64,000 nucleotides of DNA from contig CM059566.1 of NCBI GenBank assembly GCA_030386875.1, forward strand, positions 44,986,068 through 45,050,067. The letters run 5' to 3'. This document shows positions 21,112-32,389 of this stretch, piece by piece. A program made the position numbers and the translations under genes. Origin of the DNA: Morinoia aosen. Lineage: Eukaryota; Arthropoda; Malacostraca; Amphipoda; Talitridae. Each line of letters starts with the position of its first letter. Positions within the stretch are counted from its first letter, which is position 1. The notes below the pieces were generated by a model. That model ran no database searches and had not been told where the DNA came from. It was given only the letters and a program-made list of their open reading frames with translations.

Positions 21112-21606
21112 TGTTAAATATTCCGTTTGGCTGTATCCTCATGGGCGCAAAAAGTTAGATAGTTTCCCTATTTTGGGGTTTTGAGGGCCGTGAGTTCCAA
21201 GGCTTTTATTCCGGAGAATCTTCCTGATTTTTCAGGGATATGAGAGAAGTCAGTTGCTGAGTATTTATTTTATTAAGGCGAGGGCTTTTCAACAGTTTCC
21301 AAGTTGCGAATATTATTCGGTAATTTTTGGAGTCCGATCTGGTTACAAGGTTTGAAGATTTGAGCTGGTTTTTCAAGCTTTCTAAATTTGAGTCGGGACG
21401 AATCAAGCTAAGTTTTTCGCGCTGGTAATACAGGCTTAGAAAGTTAGAGCCGAAATGAAATTCGAGCTGTTGAAATTTTGAAATCTGAGACGGATATATG
21501 GTTCGCAAGTATCTGTGATACGTCAGTTCGACTATTTGCGAGAGAATTATTTTTCCTCCCGCGAAATTACAAGGCACTAGTCGGCATCTCTGACAATAGC
21601 CTGATA
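21112..21606 (-). repeat. Right (5') LTR of the gypsy-type element
   Basis: 495 bp, the same length as its partner. Termini on the plus strand are TGT and ATA (ACA in the other copy). The GTAAG duplication follows directly. Confidence 0.9.
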
Positions 21607-21611
21607 GTAAG

Positions 21612-22063
21612 CTAAGTTTAAATCAATTTCTCTTCGTCATTGGACATGCTTTGCTTGGTACAAGTAAACTTCAAAATTTTAACATTTTTGCCGTTAAAGC
21701 TACCAGGCATACTGTTCCATTTAAGCCCGCAAAGAATTTCAGTGTGTGTGTGTGTCGGACAGGGCTGTTAAACCGAGAGGCTAGAGCACAATCGTTCATA
21801 AAATCTCCTCAACTTTATCTAAAGTTTTACCTGCAGATATGCGTTGAATTGCAACTAATAATTTTCTTGAGGATGAACGTTTACATCAATTAGAAGAGCT
21901 AACTATAGACAATTACTGTGAATAATCTCTTTGATTTAAGGATGCTCATCATAACTGGATAGTTATTTCAGGTTGAAGGACAAAGAAAACACGACGGTTG
22001 GGGTATTAACTTTACTTTTTGCGTTAATATGAGCTGGTGTCTGAACCTCACCTCTTAAAGGCT
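21612..22063. other. 3' flank of trypsin B
   Basis: I could not find a canonical AATAAA within about 150 bp of the trypsin B stop. A short (GT)n run lies near 21745. Nothing else was recognised. Confidence 0.5.
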
Positions 22064-24467
22064 TTACGCATTGAGTAGGATCCAAGTAACGAAATAGGAA
22101 ACTTCGGTGTAGACACCAGGGTATCCAGCATCGGCACAGCCGGAGCCCCAGGACACAACACCGCAGAGGTAGTCACCGCAGGCCAAGGGTCCGCCAGAAT
22201 CTCCCTGGCACGAGTCCTTGCCTTCTTCTCCGGCGCAGATCATGGAGTCGTAGATTTCAGAAGCTCCGTAGCTCGCTCTGCAAGACAAGTCGGTAACGAT
22301 GGGCACATCGACGTATCGCAGGATGTCGGGAGAGACGCCACCGCTTGAGAGGGTGCCCCATCCTGATACTCGGCCTGTGCCGCTGAAGCTTTGCTGTACT
22401 GAGGGCAGGGTAACTCCCGACACGTATCTGTCGAAGCTGAGGGGAATCGCCACCTTCAGTAGAGAAATATCGTTCTCGAAGGTGTTTGGATTGTAGTCTT
22501 CGTGAAGTACGATTTGAGTTACGACTCGTGCTTGTTCTGTGCCGTCGTCACCGTCCAAGCTGTACTCTCCCGCCACAATCTGCAAACATACGGATCCCAT
22601 GACAGACAACGTTAGTTTAATAACCGTGACAGGGCTGCTCGCTGAACGTTGTAAAGATACGTTAGTAAACCACCCCTGCAAATAATGGATGACTAAACTG
22701 TTCGCAGGCAAATGAAAAACAAAAAAAAATTTACATGACAAATAACCTATAAATACGGTGCCAAAAATTTATCCAAGTTTCAAAAGTATCGTTTCAATTC
22801 AATGTCTGAGCTTATAAACTAGCTTGAAAATTGTTATGAAGCATGCGTGACGATAAGTAAATGATTTTGACAAGACCATAGAACGATTTTGGAGTAAAAT
22901 CAAAACCTGAACGTCTTGTTCAATTCCACGGTCGTAATATTTCCTCATTTTACGTTCAAAATCTCTGAAGTGATTAGAGCGAGGAATATCAATTTAGAAG
23001 AGATTGAGAGATGAAATATAACATTGTTACCATCTTAAACATATTTTACTTTCCATTAGCTCTAATCGTAAAGTAAGTGAGGGTATTTTTTTGGAATGAT
23101 TTCTAGAAATTGTATCTGCATATGGTAATCAGGACCTAATAGTTCGACCAAGATGTAGGAAAAAATATAAGTGCTTATACTGCATTGGTTATTTTAAGTT
23201 TCTGCGCCACCATAAGTATTTTATACGTTTGGCAAAGGTAAGGCTGCAGTTCTGATGGCTAGGATTATTTTAAAGAGCGCTAACACTCTATTATTATTTA
23301 TTAATATTTATTATTATTAACACTCTATTATTATCTATTATTATTTTATTATAAATTCAAATGACAAGAATAGTTTAGTGATATCTTTAGAATATTAACT
23401 GACGTAGGAGCAATTGCAGCGATTTCACAGGGCTGTAAATTATCAACATTTTATTATATTGCATCAATAATTTTAGTCACTTGAGAGTTTTTGTTGACCA
23501 GTTTTGAACATTTACATCACAGAACTGCCAAGAGCCATGCTCTCAAACCACATCCTCGGCGCTCACCCTGAGGTTCACCGGAGCATTGTAATCTTCACCG
23601 TAGACGCAGTGACCTGCGCAGATCATGGTGGTGGAAGAGTAGATCGAGGCGCCGCAGAAGTGGAAGTTGATGCCGAAGGAAGTGTCCTGGAAGCTGAGCT
23701 GGTAGGGGAACTGACCTGGGTCCGCCTGAGTGCCTCCCACGATCCTGTTGTGGCCCCTCTTGAACCGAGGGATGGTTGCAGGGGCGGCTGTAGCGGAAAA
23801 GGTGTCACTGGTAAAGTATTGATACAATTGCTGCAACAAAATGTGGTGGCACTTGTGAAGTATTGATGCAATTGCTGCAACAAAAATGGGTGCCTGTCAT
23901 AAAGTATTGACAATTGCTGCAACAAAAATGGTGGTCACTCAAAGTATTGACCCAATTGCTGCAGAAAAAAATTAGTATCACTATAGCAAAGTATTCATAG
24001 TATTGCTTCAACGAAAATTGGTGCCATTTGTAAAGCAATGATTCATTTGCTCTTCTTATCGTTGTCGTTGATATTGATAGGTTATCGAATAGAGACCCGC
24101 CCGCGCATGCAGCAGTTTTCTCACACTGGGGATGAGTTGGTCTCTGTACATAGTAATTCTGTCAGTTAACCACACTGAATGGAAACTAATCTCAGTAGTT
24201 CTTATACAATAGTTCTCACTATAGACTAATTGTGGTTCTCCCTTTCTCTGACATTACATTTCTAGCGGCTGAAATCGGTTTTCGCTGCAACATGGACTAT
24301 TAACGCATCGTACTTCTCTAAGTCGACGTCTAAGTTCACTACGCTGAACTGCAAGGAACAAATAATAACACTACGTCAATTTTACAGGATATTGTCACAC
24401 GCTACTTTTTTAAGTATTTCTCACCCAGGGCCGAGGCGACGAGGAGGCACAAGATGAAACCCTTCAT
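22064..24467 (-). CDS. Trypsin B, secreted digestive-type serine protease (3 exons)
   Basis: Exons: 24425..24467, 23567..23787 and 22064..22579, giving 259 aa with the same exon sizes and intron phases as A. Introns are 637 and 987 bp with GT-AG ends. The signal peptide starts MKGFILCLL, and activation follows ...RFKRGHNR before IVGG at residue 30. Triad His74, Asp125, Ser216 and Asp210 are intact. It shares with A the extra Cys pair ('LACGDYLCG') and the '[11 protein letters not shown]' active-site block, so A and B are closer to each other than to C-E. An open frame continues upstream of exon 3 into intron 2 (to 22741), but the CAG acceptor at 22580 and the homology of the other copies place the exon start at 22579. 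Confidence 0.93.
23812..24045. repeat. Imperfect tandem repeat of about 40-45 bp in intron 1 of trypsin B
   Basis: Five degenerate units share AAGTATTGA followed by CAATTGCTGCAACAAAAATG. It starts 25 bp inside the acceptor end of intron 1. No function can be read from it. Confidence 0.75.
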
Positions 24468-24514
24468 GGTGGTCTAGAGGTGACGAATGAAGTGCCTGAG
24501 ACCAGAATTTACCC

Positions 24515-24522
24515 TATTTATA
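24515..24522 (-). promoter_or_regulatory. TATA box of trypsin B
   Basis: TATAAATA on the minus strand, 48 bp from the ATG. TCAGGC about 25 nt downstream fits an arthropod initiator. The leader ends TCTAGACCACCATG, nearly as in trypsin A. Confidence 0.75.
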
Positions 24523-24530
24523 AGAACTCG

Positions 24531-25456
24531 TCAGAAGATAGGAAGTTAGAGCAAGGTGCACTGTAAATTGTACTGATACCAGCTTTTAATATATTGTTTT
24601 GCTTTGTGAGAATCAAATGCTACCTCGTGAGAATCGAGGAAACTAATCGCACCACTTGCACCTGTTGTTTATCTGCTGTCCTGAAACATTTGTAAAAATG
24701 TTTCCTTACAATAGAAGTCTGTGATTAGTGATAACTCTCAGCATCTGACACGTGGAAAAAGTATTAGAAAACTATGCTGGAACCTAAAGGAAAATAAATT
24801 TATGGTGAACTCCTAAAGTGCTGGCTTCATAGAATATTTCAACTGATTCACTGCCGTTCACGCTTGAAACTTCTTGTACTTGGTCGGACGTCCCGTTTAA
24901 AAACAATGTCGCTGTGAACTAATCAGCCCGAATGAGTGACAACTTGAATAATATATACGAGTACATTAGAAAGCTGCATTTCAGAAACTACACAGGGGTA
25001 GATTTTCGAATGTTGGGATAATTATAATCGAAGCAAGAGTGGGAATAACAGAGTCTCGATACAACGTGTGCCCCAGTTACGGTGCATTCGAGATTCCAGT
25101 TTGACTTGTTTCGGTTGTATGTGGACCACCGGAAATTTGGGCGCCAGAATGAACTCATGATTCGTTCATACGAGATTTGCATTTTTAACGAGGGCTTACC
25201 CAATGAAGGCGTATTGATAGGGCGGATTCATCAGTATGTTTTAACAAGTTAACCGCCGAGCAGTTTTATTTAGAAAATTATCAGTGGACCAATGAAAAAA
25301 CTGTCTCAAATTTGCGTGAAATAGTTAATATATATATGCTAAAATGATTTCCAATTGATTTCAGGCTTCTATCGCCATTGAGTGATCGGGGAAAGGGGGG
25401 AATAATTCTCATTTGCTCGGTGTGGCCACGTCAACATATGTTATTACAACATGTTT
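24531..25456. other. No recognisable feature
   Basis: Upstream flank of trypsin B. No gene or element ends were recognised before the SINE-like copy. Confidence 0.5.
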
Positions 25457-25468
25457 TCGTATTATCAA

Positions 25469-25830
25469 TCCCCTCAGGGGGATACAACTATTGTATCTAT
25501 GGGAATTAGCGCTCCCAGGGGAAAAATGTGAGGGCCCGAGCTGAGAGTTAGGTAGGCCTTCTTTTTGTTGAAATAAAATGTTTTTTTTTTATGTTAAGGA
25601 CCACCTTTTTTCGGTTCACTACTGTCCTGTTTTTCAGCCCCTCTGACTTTCTTCTTCAACTTTTATCTTATTTCATGAACTTCTTTCCCATCTTACTGTT
25701 TCTATGCCCTTTCTGCATAGATTCCTCATTTTCTTATCTCCATACTGAATGGTGCCTTCCTCCTTCCTCTCTTCGATACGCTCTATTTTTCCAGCGGTTA
25801 GGGAGGCTTAAACTAACTTATAATCTAATC
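25469..25830 (+). mobile_element. SINE-like retroposon, full-length copy (362 bp)
   Basis: Flanked by the 12-bp duplication TCGTATTATCAA (25457..25468 and 25831..25842). It begins CCCTCAGGGGGATACAACTA, passes through 'GTGAGGGCCCGAGCTGAG' and 'GGACCACC.TTTTTCGGTTCA', and ends 'GGGAGGCTTAAACTAAC' plus a TATAATCTAATC tail. The target duplication and short-repeat tail are hallmarks of LINE-driven retroposition. No protein is encoded. 'CGGTTCACTACTG' faintly resembles a pol III B box, but I cannot confirm a tRNA origin. Confidence 0.8.
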
Positions 25831-26661
25831 TCGTATTATCAAGTGGTTTTTATCATTTATTTAACCTGAAGCATATAATATAATTCCTTAACAATTTCTC
25901 ACCAGCTTTACGCCTCACCGAAGCAATGTAATTAAACTTAATATATATAGGATTTAGGTTAAGAAGGTTTCTAGGAGCCCAATCATATACTGTCACACTT
26001 AATATGTTTTCAGTGTTGGGCCCGCAACTTTTAAAATTTTGCGGCGCAACCGCAACACCACAAAAAAAGTTGCGACACAACCGAAACAGCAACTCGCAAC
26101 CGCAACTTTTTAATTATTAAATATAATTTTAATTTAATATTCAATTTAGTTTACGTTTATATTGTTATCAATACAAAATAGTATTTAGATATTCAAAAAA
26201 GTGCATTGTTTCACTAAAAAAAATGAATAGATCGAGTAAATATGTGGACTAGAATTGACTGAAATATCAAGATACTGAAAGAAACGTTTCATTCGTAAAT
26301 ATAGCATGAAAAAAAAATTAATTCTATTTTCTAATATTTTCTAGTAGCTATGATTTCATAGGAGTTTCGTTTACATATTGCAAAAGAATGAGAAAGAAAG
26401 AAACGTTTCATTTGTAAATATAGCAAGAATAATAAAATTAATTTCATTTTCTAATTATAATATTGAATAGGTACCTAGCTAGTAGCTATATTTTCATAAA
26501 AGTTCCCTACACATAGCAAAAAATTGAAAAACAGAAAAGTGCAGAGCATTTGTACAGCCTATATGACGCATAAAGGAAAACTGTGCATATGCTCCTGCAA
26601 TACATGATATTCCTATATTTTTTGTTGTTCCTCTGCAATGATTTAATACTGGTTCATGATC

Positions 26662-26886
26662 TCAATGTGACAATGTCAATGCACTGTAATGACGGTCAAC
26701 GTTGCCTTTCAAAAATGTTAACATTTCAAAATGTTTGTCGGAAAGCCGAGCACGTCGTGGTCTCAAAATTTCTTTGCCTAAGGAGAACAGTCGTTCGACC
26801 GCAGCGCTCGATGGTATTGGCGTGTCAAGTTGAATGAACGAAGCGACAAATTCACTTGAAGGAAATATCCATCTTTCTATGAACAT
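26662..26886 (-). pseudogene. hAT transposase C-terminal dimerisation domain fragment
   Basis: The frame includes 'PIPSSAAVERLFSLGKEIL' and 'RPRRARLSDKHFEMLTFLKG', the conserved block of hAT transposases where 'ERLFS' and 'R..L.....E.L.FLK' stand out. The rest of the usual 500-700 residue protein is missing. Confidence 0.85.
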
Positions 26887-27287
26887 CAGGGTGGCTAGTT
26901 CTGTTGATTACTGCCCGTTTCAGCCAATCATTGACTTGCTTCAGCGAACTTTTCTTCGTTTTTTCCTTATCATCCGATATCATTACGACGTTGAAGATGT
27001 CATCTTCATCATCTACGGCTTCGGCACTACTCCCATCAGCTGAAATACCATTTTCTTATCTGTTGTTAAGATGGGCAATTAGTTTTTTGTTATTACCTCC
27101 ACTCTTTGTACATCATTTAGCCATTTTAGCCAAAAATATGGATGCAGAGAGGACGCCTAGATAAAATCATCGTTATGAAGTTTATTGGCAAATCGCAACA
27201 TCTAGCTATGTAGATTTGCCGTACAACTCGTAATTTTACACTTACAACTCATATCATTCTTAATAACACTTGTTCGAATTTGTATTG

Positions 27288-27313
27288 CTGATGATGAGCG
27301 AAGGCTGGAAACG
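27288..27313 (+). ncRNA. Hammerhead-like core motif
   Basis: CTGATGA, then an AGC/GCT stem closed by a GAAG loop, then GAAAC. This is the order of the conserved hammerhead ribozyme core (CUGANGA - helix II - GAAA). Helices I and III are not obvious, so cleavage activity is uncertain. It lies inside the hAT element and may be a nested Penelope-like fragment. Confidence 0.3.
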
Positions 27314-28083
27314 TCCAATTTTTACGAATCTTTTACAGTCTCGAGAATATTTTTTAATGAAAAATGTTTTATACCATTATCCTGGTTCACTCTTTTTTAT
27401 TGAAAATTCGAAAATACCGAAATAGCTGCTTAATAACACTATGTTATATAATTATTTTTATTAAATATACCTAAATACTTTAAGCAAAGTGTATGTGTAT
27501 CACTGTATCGCCTAATGCTGATAATAAACCGTTGCCAGGTGGGTTGTACCCTCTACGATTTAGTTTCAAGCGAGAATGAAACGCGTATTAAACTTTATTG
27601 CAGTTATTTTAAAAATTGAATTATCATCGTGATGTTGCGGTTGCGAGTTGCGGTCTGACACGTCGAAAATTGTTGCGATCGCAACAGATTCGCAACTTTC
27701 CAAAAATTGTTACGGCGCAACCGCAACCGCAACAGATAAAGTTGCGATCGCAATTGCGGCCGCAAATGCCTAACACTGTATGTTTTTATTACTTTTCCAT
27801 TATAAATATATATGTATAGATATATTTTTTGTTTTATTACGTTTTCATTATAAATATATGTTTTTCTTCTTGGCATAATTTCGTAGCAATAATATCAACA
27901 CTACTTTTATATTACAACGCATCGTAATTATCAACTAGTAAATATATTTGTCAGAAATTCTGAGATGAAATATGCAGTTATAATTTAGCTGGTATCCAGC
28001 GCAATAGAAACAACATAGGGTCAATAGAAGAATTGTAGCTGGCCTTAAAATGAACAATTAGAGGTATTGCTGACGTGGCCTCG

Positions 28084-28436
28084 CCCGTCAGGGGATACAA
28101 CTATTGTATCTATGAGAATTAGCGCTCCCATGGGAAATGTGTGAGGGTCCGAGCTGAGAGCTAGGTAGGCTTTCTTTTTGTTGAAATAAAATGTTTTTGT
28201 TGTGTTAAGGACCATCACTTTTTGGTTTACTGCTGTCCTATTTTTCAGCACCTTCTATTTCCTTCTTCAACTTTGATCTTATTTCATGAATTTCTTTCTC
28301 AACTTACTATTTCTATGCCTTTTCTGCATAGATTCTGCGTTTCGTTAACTCCATATTCAATGGTATTTTCCATCTTCTTCTCTTTGGATCGCATTTGTTG
28401 CGGATTGGGAGGCTGAAACTGACTAATCTTTATTTT
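28084..28436 (+). mobile_element. SINE-like retroposon, full-length copy (353 bp)
   Basis: The same 5' block (CAGGGGATACAACTATTGTA) and body as the 25.5-kb copy. The tail is reduced to CTAATCTTTATTT. It is flanked by 13-bp duplications TGACGTGGCCTCG (28071..28083) and TGACGCGGCCTCG (28437..28449) with one mismatch. More substitutions than the 25.5-kb copy suggest an older insertion. Confidence 0.75.
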
Positions 28437-28449
28437 TGACGCGGCCTCG

Positions 28450-29179
28450 TTGAAAACTGAGTCGTCAGCTATTATTGCTGCCGGGGCAGTCAACTTGTTG
28501 TGGATATAGTGTTGACGGATGCAATATAGTGTTAACGGAGGCAAAATTCAGGTGTCTCAGCTCTCGTGGACTGACAAAGGCAAGGATAGTTAGCGTCACA
28601 TGAAAAGAGATTATTTCTTTCTACTTAATGATGAATCTGCCATATTATCTACACCCTGTACTGAGTCTAGACCTGTTGTAATGAGTGTCCTTGTCCCTTT
28701 TTTTTTCTTGGAAAAAGGCTTATGTTAGGTACAACCGACCTCTTGCATTGGTGTTTTCGTGTGCTCAAACGCCATCGAATTGGACCATGCAACTTCGGTT
28801 ATCGGGATTTCTCAAGGGATTCCTGAGCTTAGATTTTTCGATGCATCAATTATCATTCCTGAATGTAAAAAATGCCGCTAGAAATAAATCTCGAATGTGA
28901 TGGTAATAACCTAATGGGTGAGGAGGACATTCTTTTCTAAAGCATTCATTAGGTTTGTTTTTTGTCGTAAAAACCATCGATAACTTCTGCCTTGTTTTGC
29001 ATGTCTAGAAACTGAGATAAAATTTATCAGGGGAAGGCCAGGATTTCGGTGAGCATGCTATTGATGTACATTTTCTCATGACCTAGAATTCTCATGCTTG
29101 GATTTCCCCAACGATATCGCTAAGGAATCCCATCTCCAGTGGGAAATATAACTGATATCGTCATTTATCAAGTACAAAT
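28450..29179. other. No recognisable feature
   Basis: AT-rich spacer between the SINE-like copy and the mariner derivative. No supported gene. Confidence 0.5.
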
Positions 29180-29895
29180 CAGGTTGTGCAAAATTAATGT
29201 CCGATTTTTAAAACATGTTTAAAATTGCATTCATCAATTATTTATATTCTGTAATAAGTGTAACAACTTTCTTTCAGATTATCTCTTTTACCCTCATATT
29301 TTCCTTAAGTATATTGGCATCCATGTTTGTCCTTTATCAAGGTCACATAAGAAAAGTTCGACTGAACGAATTTTATGAAGGAGTGATGCAAGTGGCAGCA
29401 AAATCTATTCATAACGCTTATGTGGATGATGAAGTGAATGAAAAAGTTGCTGGAGACTGTTTTTTCGGTTTCGAAGTGGGGATTTCACCTTAAAAGATGA
29501 ACAAGAGAAAGGTCGTCCAAGAACACATGATTCCAATCAGTTGAATGTTCTTGTGTCCGAGAATTCTGATGTTACCACTTGGGAAATGGCGTGAGAGTTA
29601 AACGTGACCCATACAACCTGCTACTGCTTTCCATTTGTTCAGAAGATAAAAGAACCACTTTAGTTCACTCAGGTTAACAAGCGGTAAATTAAGAGGTCGA
29701 AAAACAGTTGAATTTGTATTTTGGTTCTAAATTAAAGAATTTTACGAGCGAGGCATTTGTAAACTGGTTGAAAAGTGAAATGAGATTATTGAAAGCAATG
29801 AAGAGTAAGTTAAATGAATAAATATTTGTATAGTCATTGGTTTAGTCATTTTCACCCAAGATCTGTAAATCGAACATTACTTTTGCACCAACCTG
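29180..29895 (+). mobile_element. mariner transposon, internal-deletion derivative (716 bp)
   Basis: CAGGTTGTGCAAAATTAATG at 29180 is mirrored at 29867..29895 (inverse of CAGGTTGGTGCAAAAGTAAT), the terminal repeat typical of mariner elements. Inside, a plus-strand N-terminal transposase fragment ('EFYEGVMQVAAKSIHNAYVD', about 29370-29500, then shifted frame) joins directly to a C-terminal fragment ('FYERGICKLVEK', about 29740). The whole catalytic DDD region is deleted. Intact mariners are about 1.3 kb. Confidence 0.85.
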
Positions 29896-32120
29896 TTACT
29901 ACGCATCAGGTGTTCATGCACAGCACTGGCTGATTCTACTTGAACTTGAAAATCTAATTGTATTATACCATACCATATTTTTTTTAAATGTTATTATAAG
30001 AGTAGAAGCGAAATGTCAACATGTGCTCCTCAAGTTGACCATAAAATTAACAATAGTTTTTCCTTAATCAGGTAAACTTGTTGAATATTTTAAAATGGAT
30101 GGCTCATTGATGCATATCGTCAATCCATCGCAAACAATTAGCGGTCAAAAGATATTGTTGACGCGGTCTTATTAAAAACTGACACGCCAACAATTCTCAA
30201 ATCTTTATTATTGTACGCTGCATAAAGTGAGTGAAATTTTTCCCTGCTTGATTCAAGTCTGTACCCAGTATTTCTCGTTACATTTACTAGGGAAGTCGCT
30301 TGACGGCTAGGAAAATGTTTTTTTTAACTCTTAAGAGGGCAGGTTTGCGATGCGCGATGTGTTCATTTACGATGGTTGCCGAGGGCGTTAGGTCGATTTT
30401 CATTCAATTGACTGACTTGGATGCGCACGAATTGCATGTTTTAATTTTGGTTTCCGTGTTAGATATTACCAGTTTAATTGAGGGAATTTTTACTCAATTA
30501 TTGGAGTGCCTTAGTGTAAGAGTTGATGGGATGCTCTTAACGTCGGTGTCAGATCATGATTTTCTGTTTAACTATAATTTAAAAAAAATAGCTTAGCAGG
30601 CCAGGTTTTTATTGATGACCTTCAGTTGAAAACACGCAAAAAATTCTTGATTGAATAAATGGCAATCTAAAAAAAAATTTGAGACGTTACTATGGGGGAA
30701 TAATTATGAATAAAAAAACATAATAAATCGCAGCACTTCCTCTATAGGTCAAGGAAGAACTCGCGTGATAATGTTATGTTGCACACAAAAATAGGTTCTC
30801 TCGAGCTGTTTTGCTCGCTTTGTTTGTCGATTAAGTGGACCGTTCACCTTTTGTACTTTTTTACTTGTAAGCCAATGCTCATGAACTCTGATTGACTGGT
30901 AAAACCTATAAAAAAAAGATCACCATATGAGAAATTTTCGTGCGTCATAGAAAATGAGTGAAAGGAAAGAAAACGGAAAATAGTGGGTGGTACGGCAAAC
31001 CCTTCTCTTACTTCAAATTACAACCTATAGATATGAAACAAATGTCATATGAAAGACAAATTCTTGGGCGACACCGCTCAGGTAGGAATTTTTAAAGCTC
31101 GTTTTGGTCTCGGAGATATTTTGAATTAAAAATTGGGTTTGAAAAATTGCAAAAAAAAATGATTTTTTTGCTCTGACGGCCTGCCGTTTTTACCTAATTC
31201 GATAATATCAAATTGCTACCTCTGGGCTGTGGCCCAATTATCTTTCTCTTGAAAAAACGTAATCTCTATTCCGTACACCGAAAATTGTGGGACGAGTAGG
31301 ATTTGAAGTGAGGGAAGTTTTAGGTTTCCACGGAAACAAAACAACAAAATGACATTTCCACAAACAAACGATTTGTTTGTTAGTAAATAAATATTTATTT
31401 TCATTTTGTGGTAAAAATGTTTTGAAATTTTGGTTTTTCATAAAGTAAAAATGTTCTGCTCAGCAATCATTACTTTATTCTTTTGTTTCTCCTTTCCTTG
31501 TTTAATCAATGTTATTTCCAAGTGCTGAATAAGGGGAGATGCAAACGTCGAGCGTAGTTTCTCCGTACTGATAATTTTACATTAAAGGGTGCATGCCACT
31601 TTCTTCTCTTTCTAACGTCTTTATGGGTGGCTCGCTAGGCTTGATCAAACATAAAATTTTATTCTTATCTCGGTGTAGAGCAGAATTGTATCAAGCAGTG
31701 TGTCCGTTTTGAGATATTAGAAAAAATATTTGAACCTAAAATTCACTCAGCGTTTTTAACTTTAACCTTTAGACCGTAACATCAAAATGTAGTAAAAGTG
31801 CTAGTGCTGTTTACTTTGTGCAAGGTTCTGAAGGATATAGAGTGCAAAAATAGGGATAATTTTCAAATAAACGATACTCTGCTATGCATCGTTTCATTTC
31901 AAATGCGTTACACATCGTGTTCGCGAGCAAAGAGTTTCAAGTATGGTTGAAAAATTTGATTAGTAGCAATTTTATTCACGTCTCGAACTTTGGGCATACG
32001 ATTTTTCGGCTAGGTTTTGCTATGAATTCTTTGCATCATGTGCAATAATTCTTTAATATTTCTAAATACTTTACATTCTGCGAGGGAAAGTTTCCAAATA
32101 CTTTTCTCAATGAATGTTTG
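29896..32120. other. No recognisable gene
   Basis: AT-rich. A plus-strand open frame at 30300..30596 (98 codons) has no recognisable domain and no promoter or splice support, so I do not call it a gene. No repeats with clear ends were seen. Confidence 0.5.
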
Positions 32121-32123
32121 TTG

Positions 32124-32388
32124 CTATCATTCATCTCAAACTCTGGCCAACGTTTCGGGGCTACTTCTCCCCCATCATCAAGGTTGCATTTGATAAGCGA
32201 TAAAATTCAAACCCGGGAAAACGGTAACCTACTTTGAATTTGGTGTTAAGCACCTCAAGAGTATCGTTCATAGGTAACCGATTAAATTTATTGCTGAGAT
32301 TCTCACATATTGAACCTACAAATTTCCATTTTTTTCGGGTATAGTTAAATCTAAAACGTTGGCCAGTGATTGAAATGAATGGTAGCTG
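32124..32388. mobile_element. Inverted-repeat remnant with hammerhead-like motif, Penelope-like candidate
   Basis: 'GCTATCATTCATCTCAAACT' and 'CTGGCCAACGTTT' at 32123..32156 recur inverted at about 32350..32388. Next to the left arm, minus-strand 32151..32182 reads TTGATGA, a GGGG/CCCC stem, then GAAACG, close to the hammerhead core with one core change (C3 to U). The inverted layout with a hammerhead-like motif resembles the Penelope-like insertion in unit 2. Confidence 0.4.
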
Positions 32389-32389
32389 T

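Larger units (their letters stand above)
17642..21606 (-). mobile_element. Ty3/gypsy-type LTR retrotransposon, internally deleted
   Basis: Two 495-bp LTRs bound a 3965-bp element flanked by the 5-bp duplication GTAAG (17637..17641 and 21607..21611). A primer-binding site next to the right LTR shows that transcription runs on the minus strand. Gene order is gag, protease, a Pol linker, then the last part of RNase H. The RT core and integrase are missing, so it could move only with proteins supplied in trans. The LTRs differ at roughly a dozen positions by eye (about 97-98% identity), indicating a fairly recent insertion. The RNase H sequence places it in Ty3/gypsy. Confidence 0.9.
26011..27778 (-). 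mobile_element. hAT-type DNA transposon, internally deleted
   Basis: The 1768-bp element is bounded by CAGTGTTGGGC and the inverse of CAGTGTTAGGC, with a perfect 8-bp target duplication TATGTTTT (26003..26010 and 27779..27786), both diagnostic of hAT. Both ends are packed with 'GCAACCGCAAC'/'GTTGCGATCGCAAC' subterminal repeats, likely transposase-binding sites. Only the C-terminal end of a transposase remains inside. Confidence 0.9.

Noticed and set aside
22580..22741. In-frame upstream extension of trypsin B exon 3
   Set aside because: It crosses a good CAG acceptor, and the exon start is the same in all five genes. The extension is intron.
25591..25869. Plus-strand frame with hydrophobic residues across the SINE-like copy (also 36086..36340)
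   Set aside because: It translates a non-coding retroposon. Other copies are frameshifted in this frame.
30300..30596. 98-codon plus-strand frame
   Set aside because: No recognisable domain, no promoter or splice signal and no second copy. Not enough to call a gene.
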